Below are positions 19,798-26,276 of a DNA stretch of 26,276 bases, one piece after another. Made by a program: the position numbers and the translations under genes. Source of the stretch: Nymphaea colorata. Taxonomy: Eukaryota; Streptophyta; Magnoliopsida; Nymphaeales; Nymphaeaceae. The stretch's first letter is position 1. Every line of letters starts with the position of its first letter. A model generated the notes under the pieces. It saw only the letters and a list, made by a program, of their open reading frames with translations, made no database searches and had not been told where the DNA came from. The DNA lies in contig NW_022205163.1 of assembly GCF_008831285.2 (NCBI RefSeq), positions 1 to 26,276 on the forward strand. Direction: 5' to 3'.

Positions 19798-21128
19798 TCA
19801 ACGACGCCTACGAGAACGAGGCCTTTCTTCTTCCTGCTTTCGCCTCTCCTCCTACTTCGGCGCTCCTATGCCATTTTCTTCTCCATTCTTGCTTGAGACT
19901 GTTTTTTGCGATCCATTTTCTTGAGTCTTCTTTCCTCCAGCATCCTTCGTCGATTTTCCATTTCGATGCGCGCTTTTTCAACACACTCACACTTCATATA
20001 GACTCCTCCGCATTTGTAACAAAATTCAAATTTGCATTTGCATGTCATATGGTCGCAACCTTCGTTCTTCTCGACCCAAAATTTGCACTTGGGACATTGT
20101 TTGAACTTTTTTCCCTTCACAAATGCCATGAATTTTTCGTCATCCTCACTAGTAGTGGCACTGATTTTATACTCCTTGCAGGTCATGTCTTTGTGCCACT
20201 CCACGCGACAGTTCAGGCAATACTCTTTTCCACACTAAAGGCACTCAAACCGCTAAGCATCATCCTTTTAGTGGAAAAACATGTAGCCGCAATTGGCAGT
20301 AGGGCACCAAGAAATAGTGTCTCCGTGTTCTTCTGCGTAAGCTTTCAGTGTGTGCTGTTGATATTTTTCCATCATTTCCTTTGAGAGAATGGCTCGCAAA
20401 TCACCCTCTGTTGGTTCTGTTTGGCACTCCTCACTTGGGCATCGAAGTGGGAAAGCTTTGTTGGAGATGTTGCTGCGGAAGAATTCAGCAAGACACTCCT
20501 TGTGGAATATGTGCCCGCAATCTAATGTCTCCACGGCGCCTTAAAATAGGTTCACGTAACATATCTCACAAGGCGCCTCCTCTTCTCCAACCATATTTTA
20601 CTTTTCTTGGTTGAACTCCTCCTGCATGCGTCTCGCCATTTCGATGTCCGCCTCTTCTAGCTTACGTCTTTTCTCATCTTCTTCTTGCTAGCCTACTAAA
20701 AGATCCTATAGCTCCATCGTTCCATCATTGTTGATGGCTGCGGGCACTGCTGCAGGAGGGCCAGCGTGATCCCCGCTACTGATCGAATATGGTCGATCAT
20801 TGTAGTATGATTAAATCCATGAGATGAGGTCGATTGCTGCTCCATTTTGGATGGACTTTAAGACCTTCACCATTTTTTCTGACTCAGCTGGGAAGTCTTG
20901 TATCAGTTTTAGCATCTGCTTGACGTTGGGTTGTGACAGTACGCGGGTTCTGACGAGTTAATTGATTGACTCCATAAACTCAAAGAGCAATTAGATGGGA
21001 AGTGCAGTTGATGATGTAAGGTAACCTAGGCAGAAGGCTGCGAAGGCGTACTCATCGTGTGGGATGGAGATGGAGCCGATGCGTATGCGGTCTCGGAGTT
21101 GAGAGTAGTGTGCAACTAGTTCTGACAT
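19798..21128 (-). CDS. RBR-type (RING1-IBR-RING2) E3 ubiquitin ligase
   Basis: About 443 residues, no introns. Residues 1-165 are an uncharacterised helical N-terminus ending in a charged helix ('EMARRMQEEFNQEK'). RING1 follows ('CEICYVNLF', 'LDCGHIFHKECL', 'LRCPSEEC'), then IBR ('SWCPTANCGYMFF', 'CGKEYCLNCRVEWHKDMTC') and RING2 ('CPKCKFWVEKNEGCDHMTC', 'FEFCYKCGG'). In RBR ligases ubiquitin is first passed to a RING2 Cys and then to the substrate; by position this is the Cys of 'HMTC'. The tail is a basic helix ('ARIEMENRRRMLEERRLKK') ending in Arg/Lys. The last residues need -1 at an A3 run (19824-19826), giving an Arg-rich end and TGA at 19798; otherwise the frame would run into the next gene. 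No ARIADNE or UBL domain seen. Start ATG 21128 is the first ATG. Confidence 0.88.
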
Positions 21129-21230
21129 GTGCAATATAACAAAATATGAAAGTTGCCTCCACTCTCTATTTATACCCCATAATAGTATTGACTCATCTCT
21201 TTCGGAAAGTGAGCAGATTATAGTTTATTG
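21129..21230. promoter_or_regulatory. 102-bp divergent promoter region
   Basis: Separates the start codons of the RBR ligase (-) and the coiled-coil gene (+). Both promoters and 5' leaders must fit in about 100 bp. Confidence 0.45.
21167..21174 (-). promoter_or_regulatory. TATA-box-like element TATAAATA
   Basis: TATAAATA on the minus strand about 39-46 bp upstream of the RBR start codon. The position suits a TATA box with a very short leader, but in AT-rich DNA a chance match is quite possible. Confidence 0.3.
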
Positions 21231-23965
21231 ATGTTCAAAAGGGTTGCAGAGGAAGATCTACTGCAAAGACGAGTCAAAGAGGTAGGAAGCGGAAGCCTCA
21301 ACAACTCCGTATCCTTGAAGGCGTCCCCCTCCGCAAGATCAATGACAGCATGTCCAGCCATTCATCCGTTGCCTCCTCATCTCTTCACTCTTCTCTAAAC
21401 AACCTCACCAGCAATAATAGCAGTCAATTCTCACTCCGTTCCTCGCTGCTTCTTACACGACCCAAGGAGATATCTCCCACCAAGAGATAAACAGCTCAAG
21501 GACGATAGTAAGCAGCGCAAGGATTATTGCAACGACATTATGAACGTCCTTTTACAAAATCACTGGTCCAGTTTCTAAACAAGGATTGGAGCGCACTGGA
21601 GCAGCAATACCTGGCTGAGAAGAAGTTACAAAATTTTGTCAAAAATGTTGTACAGAGGGGAAGCTGGCTGCAGGACTTAGTCAATGAATTCCTTGAAAAA
21701 TAATACTTGGCATTGGCTGGAGAAGACAGGAGAGCCATGACTGGCTTGCTTCTTCGTGAATCTAGCAGAGCCTTTGCAGACTTAGAAGGAATTCTTCCAG
21801 ATATATTGCGAAAAATCCCTGAAGAAAGAGTATTGGCGCAAGAAACGGCATTAGAAGAGCTTTCTGGCAAGCTCTTGGAGATATACGATCCGAAATTTGC
21901 ATACTCGCAAGCAAAGATGAAAGAGAGGCTGGCGCTCTATTTGGATGACTTCACAGCCAAAAGGAATTCTCTCAAGGCAGAACTTTGTGAAAAATTACGA
22001 CCAGGGATGAATTTCTTGTAGCAAGCCTAGTCTTTCTTTGCTGCATATCAAAAAGAAGTGCTAAGGTTAAAGACTTTGCTAACTGCAGTGTAAAATGAAC
22101 GTACAAGATATCAGGAGCTTTTGGGAAAAAAGAGCAATTTTTAGCCATTACAGTTGGACTATTAGAGACTGTGCGACATGCGAGAACAAGCGCAGGAATC
22201 AATAAAAAAAGATCTGAATAACAACATCATCCAGTTCCATTAGAACCTTCACGCTAAGCAAATCTCGCGCATTACTCAGTTGTAGGAGGCAGTGACACAG
22301 TTGACCACTGAAAAAGAGCAACTGGCTGAGGAAGTGGCCCGTCTAAAGGAGCAGGTGGGCGATTGGCACCGGAATCAGCCGATACGCGTCTAACAGGGAG
22401 TGCAGGTGTATTTCATAACCACCAGCAAAGGCGGAGAAAGCAGCACAGGGGTAAGCGGAGTCACTGCTATGTTCCTCTAAAATGTAGTCACTCCATTTTC
22501 CTTTGATAAATAAGTCACTGGCAGTCTTTTGAGCGTATTGACAATCGATAAAATTCTAGCCGATTATTAATCAGTACGTAGTAGGGTGGCTTTGGTGGGT
22601 CTTGAACAGTTCGTCCTAGAGTGGTTTGTTGTGAGAACTGGCTGTAAAAAAGTGGCTCAATTGTTCGCCAAGAATCTTCAGTATAGTTTGAGATAAATGC
22701 GTACAAGTCACAAACGTTTCTGGCTGTATCAGAGACTGTGTGGATGGGCAGGATGTCGTGGACGTAACATGCAGGAGGATCTATAGTCAGTCTTTTTCGG
22801 AACACATCTTTGCTGGTATTATATGTTCGACTGGCTTTGCTTTATCGAGGAAAACTGGCAGATAATCCAACTGGCTACCACTTATTGCCGCCTCTTCCTT
22901 GCGAAGATATCTTTAAGCTTCCTCTTGAAAAATATACGAGTTAGTTTAGGATTTTCTAGTAGGTGAAGGAGTGGAGGTGCCAGCGACCTTACCCACGATT
23001 GATCACTATTGCATCAATGAAATAAGCAAGTTCAAAGCCAGTGACGAGCATTTTCAAAAGAAACACTGAGGAAATCCATATTCTTCGTGAAATTAACTTC
23101 GACCTTATCGCGGATTTGTCCTTTAGTATGTTGCAACTTACGTTGTTCAGTTGTCGAAAAGTTATTGCGGACGATCCAAAATAAGCAGCGCCAAGATAAC
23201 TGCGTTCTTGCATATTCAGACTTCTAGGCAATCTATCGTCGCTTCTATCGCGATAAAAGAGCAAGAATAGAGCAAGTTTTTGCCAAGCTTTGTATGGTCA
23301 ATCAGCACGATATGCTTGACATTGACAATGTTCGCCCATTTGTGACCATTATTCTAGAGGAATAAGCACCCCTCCGCTCAGCTTTTTAGAAACTATAACC
23401 TCTAAAGATGCTTATTCTTTCTTAAAAAGCCGCATTGAGAGGATAAAAGAAGCAGATCAATCCTAACTCCTTCTAAAACTTTAGAGAACGCTTTTATCAT
23501 GAGTTCTACGATTTCTACAGCACTACAGCTTTCCTTTAAGAAATTTTTAAGATCGTGCGCACTCTCATCAAAAAACGTCTTAAAAAAGCAGTTCAAAATG
23601 AGCAGCAGATCAGCAGTTTGATCGAGCCAAAGCCTAATCCCCCTCCTTCATCACCTAGACGCAAGGCTTCATCCATATCGAAAAAATCAGATGACTAATC
23701 AGAGGAAAGTGAGAGCGTAAGTTAGGGAAAGTCATCAGTAAACAAGCGAACCGAGCAAAAAGATACCGAATAAATAAAGGACTTCTTTGTGGGAAAAGTT
23801 GAAGAGTGGGGAAAGATTATAGCCAGGGTCCCTCATTTCGCATCAAATGTCTTGACCATTGATCAAATTATCATCCACAATATGCGCAGAAAAGAAATGA
23901 TAGAAGCAACAGAGTTTGCGTGGAGGACATTACGTGAAATCCTCTCAGTTCTTGGAAAGGAGTGA
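21231..23965 (+). CDS. Large coiled-coil protein of unknown function
   Basis: About 900 residues from ATG 21231 to TGA 23963-23965. After a basic, Ser-rich start ('INDSMSSHSSVASSS') comes a long region with heptad character ('FLNKDWSALEQQYLAEKKL', 'EELSGKLLEIYDPKFAYSQ', 'QLTTEKEQLAEEVARLKEQ'). Then follow mixed alpha/beta segments ('TGYHLLPPLPCEDIFKLPLE', 'VPATLPTIDHYCINEISKF', 'AIYRRFYRDKRARIEQVFAK', 'KDAYSFLKSRIERIKEADQ'), a Ser/Lys-rich linker ('SSISKKSDDESEESESV') and a C-terminal helix. The pattern is like axonemal or basal-body coiled-coil proteins, but no family is assigned. The frame changes several times. A 20-nt intron at 22940-22959 is good; a 23-nt one near 22609-22631 and one near 21279 are plausible; the A4 runs near 23053 and the 23380-23480 segment are unresolved. 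Confidence 0.6.
22940..22959 (+). other. 20-nt intron in coiled-coil gene
   Basis: GTTAGT...TTCTAG. Splicing joins 'FKLPLEKYT' to 'GEGVEVPATLPTIDHY' with the expected +2 frame change. Confidence 0.6.
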
Positions 23966-24077
23966 TTGGATGATTGATTATGATTTATTCTTTTATTTAA
24001 TTATAAAATAACATGAATAAATAATAGTGGATCAGTAAAATTTAACCTTTTTCTGAATCTTTTCCTCATTATCTCCT

Positions 24078-24617
24078 TCATTATTCTTCCCAAAGATAGA
24101 AACTATATTTCTAATCCTGCTTAACTCGCCATTTTAAGGAACATTATTCTTTTTCTCTGCCTTTTAGCTATGGAATTTGTGGATTTGGGCTTTTGCTCCT
24201 TTTGCCAATATGAAGATCGGAACAGTTTTGATTATGATTAATCTTCAAAAGGGAAGATTTATTAGATCTGAGGGGCAGGAAAATTATTTAGGCCAACATC
24301 TTCGGTTATCTTTGATTGTTTTTATTCACAACAGGCTAATACGGTAGCAGCTTAATAAGTATATGAAATTAAACCTCCTATAAAGGCCTTCCTTATTCAT
24401 CAAATGATTATTCTTCCTCATCCTCTTCATCAAAGACTAGAGGAATTCTAAAATCAATCCGTTCTAGAGGAGGAAATTGAGACTTGATAGGCTTTGGCTT
24501 AAGTAGTTGTTGATGTTTAATTGTTATCTCTTTGAGTCTTTGGCTCCAAATCTTATCTAAGCTTACTTTCAGCCGTCTTTTTTCACCTTTGTTGAACAAA
24601 ATCTTCTGAAATTGCAT
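24078..24617 (-). CDS. Small charged hypothetical protein with acidic cluster
   Basis: A 179-residue open frame from ATG 24617 to TGA 24078. The N-terminal half is basic and helical ('MQFQKILFNKGEKRRLKVSL', 'LKEITIKHQQLL'), followed by Pro-rich 'KPKPIKSQFPPLERI' and an acidic run ('FDEEDEEEESFDEEG') in which several Glu are TAA/TAG. The second half is Asn/Lys/Ser-rich and less protein-like, so the true end may be earlier if a small intron is present. No domain recognised. Confidence 0.5.
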
Positions 24618-24752
24618 TTTGCTTAATGAAAATTAGACTACCTATATAATAACTTGTAAAACTGGCTAAATTTATAAACAATTCTCAACTAAGTTAGCTT
24701 TATAGTTTCTCATCATATTTTAAAGACAATATAATGCAACATAAAGCAGTGA

Positions 24753-26168
24753 TCAATCATTTTTGGGTTATGGCTCTGCATTGGTTACTTCTGTAAAAGG
24801 TGCATCTTCTTGCTTGTAAGATCTTACAGGATCATTAGCGAAGGATTTTTCCACTTCATCAAGGACAGCCTTGTAATAGTCTCCTAGTTTCGAGCATCCG
24901 AATTTGAGTGACGTTAGGAAAAGCTCATAATTATAGTCCTTAAGCTTTTCGAGTAGAAGATCATTTTGGTAATCAAGACTTGCAACTGCTTTGATAATAA
25001 GAAGATAATGTTGTGTATCAAGCACATTGAGGAAAAGGTATATCCTTTAGATGAGGCTTGTCACAAAATCATGGTCGATTGCACATTTTAGTCTACTGTA
25101 GTAATAGAAAATGCGCGCAAGTTGGGACACATCTGATGCTGACAAGTTCTATCGAATGCATATGAGGAGCCGATTGATTATGCGCTAACAGCAAGCCAAT
25201 CGATGACGCGCAAAGATTTAGAGCATGTAGATAGAAACAGTGACTTTTTTCTCAGAAAGGTTATCAGCAGCCTCAATGTAGGACATGAGACTGTCCTTAT
25301 TGCGATAGAAGTATTCATAAGGAAAGGAGTTATGATAGCCAAGGTAAAGCAGTCCAGCCAAGAATACTTGAAGACTAACTTCTTTCTTTTCTTTCTGAAT
25401 ATCTCGTTTCAGCCATTATAAAAATGGTAGATGCCTTATACGTAAAGTTCGAGCAATAGATATCATAGTTGACTTTATGGTAACTGGCAATGAAGGCATC
25501 ATGCATACACATTTGTCAAGGAAATGGCCAAAAGCATGAGCAATCAGCCAGGCGTTATCCTTATCGTTTGTGAAGTTTCTAACAGTATTAGATTGAAAGA
25601 GAATACGTTCGAAATTGATCACAATAAAGGTAATTTCGCATTCATCTAATTTTTATCTTTGGGTTAAGAATTTGGTCAATTGGTCAAGGTATATATTTGC
25701 GTATTCATAATCTGATATGACATTTGGCAGTATTTGTGTTGCGATTTCTCTTCGGTATTTCGTTATCAACTCTAACCTTTATTTATTTTCATTGATTATG
25801 CCATTTTCGCTTGTTATTTTACATTCTTTTTCCTCTTCATCACATTTTGAAATGAAACTCAGCAATTTTTCTAGGGCTAAAGGGTGGCTTTGCCAAAAGC
25901 TGTACTTGAAATAGGTGATTAGATGAAGGCGAAACTCAGCTGGATGAATTCCGTACACGAAAACGTCTTGACTGTTTGCTTAAAATAAGTCACGCACATT
26001 CGTGCTTGACCTCTCCTTCACAAGTGTTGCTAGGCTTTTGATTTTTAGAGGAGGAGGATGAAATTGGTCTCTATTTAGATATGGGAATACTCGGCTGTTG
26101 AATAGATGCAAACATGCAGTCATTCGGTTGGCGCTTCTCATAAGCAATTTTAGATGTTGATTCAGCAT
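24753..26168 (-). CDS. Subtelomeric helical-repeat protein, probably mitochondrial
   Basis: About 471 residues, no intron, read in one frame from ATG 26168 to TGA 24753. The first ~50 residues have no acidic residues until 'RDQF' and several Arg/Lys ('MLNQHLKLLMRSANRM', 'FNSRVFPYLNR'), typical of a mitochondrial targeting peptide. The rest is alpha-helical with repeat-like units ('LEKLLSFISKCDEEE', 'SQLARIFYYYSRLKC', 'FVTSLIERIYLFLN', 'YLLIIKAVASLDYQND'), resembling heptatrico/FASTK-like organellar RNA-binding solenoids. That resemblance is by eye only. A second frame at ~25380-25500 ('DAFIASYHKVNYDIY') may be the real sequence there, which would mean two compensating indels. The start codon lies only 34 bp from the telomere repeats. 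Confidence 0.6.
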
Positions 26169-26202
26169 TATTATTAGCCCAATTAATTATAACAATATAG
26201 AG
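26169..26202. promoter_or_regulatory. 34-bp subtelomeric spacer (promoter and leader of the last gene)
   Basis: AT-rich sequence between the start codon of the last gene and the first TTGGGG repeat. Any promoter must lie here or in the telomere repeat itself. Confidence 0.6.
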
Positions 26203-26276
26203 TTGGGGTTGGGGTTGGGGTTGGGGTTGGGGTTGGGGTTGGGGTTGGGGTTGGGGGGGGTTGGGGTTGGGTTGGG
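26203..26276 (+). repeat. Telomere, (TTGGGG)n
   Basis: About 12 units of TTGGGG with the G-rich strand running 5'->3' to the end, as expected for a right-hand chromosome end. The last part is irregular (a run of eight G, then TTGGGG and TTGGG units), from imperfect telomerase addition or sequencing error. TTGGGG occurs in oligohymenophorean ciliates such as Tetrahymena. Confidence 0.95.

Noticed and set aside
22515-22805. Long open frame on the minus strand that looks protein-like
   Set aside because: It is antisense to the coiled-coil gene, where the plus strand gives continuous protein on both sides. With TGA as the only stop, long antisense frames are common by chance.
1-26276. Tetrahymena/Paramecium code (UAA/UAG = Gln)
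   Set aside because: TAR codons fall on Glu positions in the paralogue pair, the kinase alpha-C helix, GGTase-I beta and the J domain. Gln is still encoded by CAA/CAG in the same genes.
1-26276. Euplotes-type +1 programmed frameshifting at AAA-TAR
   Set aside because: Frame changes here are mostly -1, lie at homopolymers rather than at AAA-TAA/TAG, TAR codons are freely read through, and the telomere is TTGGGG, not TTTTGGGG.
1-26276. CRISPR arrays, insertion sequences, rRNA and tRNA genes
   Set aside because: No regularly spaced repeats, inverted-repeat-bounded elements, transposase motifs or recognisable RNA gene sequences were seen; the only repeat is the telomere.

Overview
This window looks like the end of a ciliate macronuclear chromosome, most consistent with a peritrich (Vorticella/Carchesium/Campanella-like). 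Three things point there. The right edge is about 74 bases of TTGGGG telomere repeat, running 3' to the chromosome end. Coding regions carry many in-frame TAA and TAG codons while TGA is the only terminator. Genes are eukaryotic, tightly packed (about 40-140 bp apart in the right half) and cut by tiny GT-AG introns of 18-23 nt, most often exactly 20 nt. TAA/TAG can be read as glutamate from the window itself: in a tandem pair of paralogues three TAR codons face GAR codons, and TAR falls on invariant or strongly preferred Glu positions in a protein kinase, a geranylgeranyltransferase and a J-domain protein. That is the peritrich code (UAR = Glu), not the Tetrahymena/Paramecium code (UAR = Gln).

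Left half (1-12.2 kb, mostly + strand): the 3' end of a helical-repeat-like protein; two tandem paralogues with a conserved ~125-residue C-terminal domain I do not recognise; a complete tubulin-tyrosine-ligase-like (TTLL) enzyme with three micro-introns; a Cys-rich multi-pass membrane protein; a short ABC-transporter-like fragment; a divergent J-domain protein on the - strand with the HPD motif lost; an unresolved membrane protein; and one or two basic hypothetical proteins.

Right half (12.3-26.3 kb): an unrecognised ~510-residue protein (-); a ~1,100-residue protein with an N-terminal C2 domain, a long disordered middle, a C-terminal C2 domain and a PGPGxY (SHIPPO/ODF3-like) tail (-); an Aurora-like Ser/Thr kinase (+); the beta subunit of protein geranylgeranyltransferase type I (-); an RBR (RING-IBR-RING) E3 ligase (-); a large coiled-coil protein (+); a small acidic/basic protein (-); and a probable mitochondrial helical-repeat protein (-) whose start codon lies 34 bp from the telomere.

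The TTLL enzyme and the C2/SHIPPO protein suggest cilium and microtubule functions, but neighbours are not an operon and are transcribed separately. In many genes the frame moves by -1 at short homopolymers where no intron fits and the protein family is otherwise intact. I treat these as probable homopolymer under-calls in the assembly, with programmed -1 frameshifting as the less likely alternative. Because TGA is the only stop, long open frames arise by chance on both strands, so open length alone was not used as evidence.
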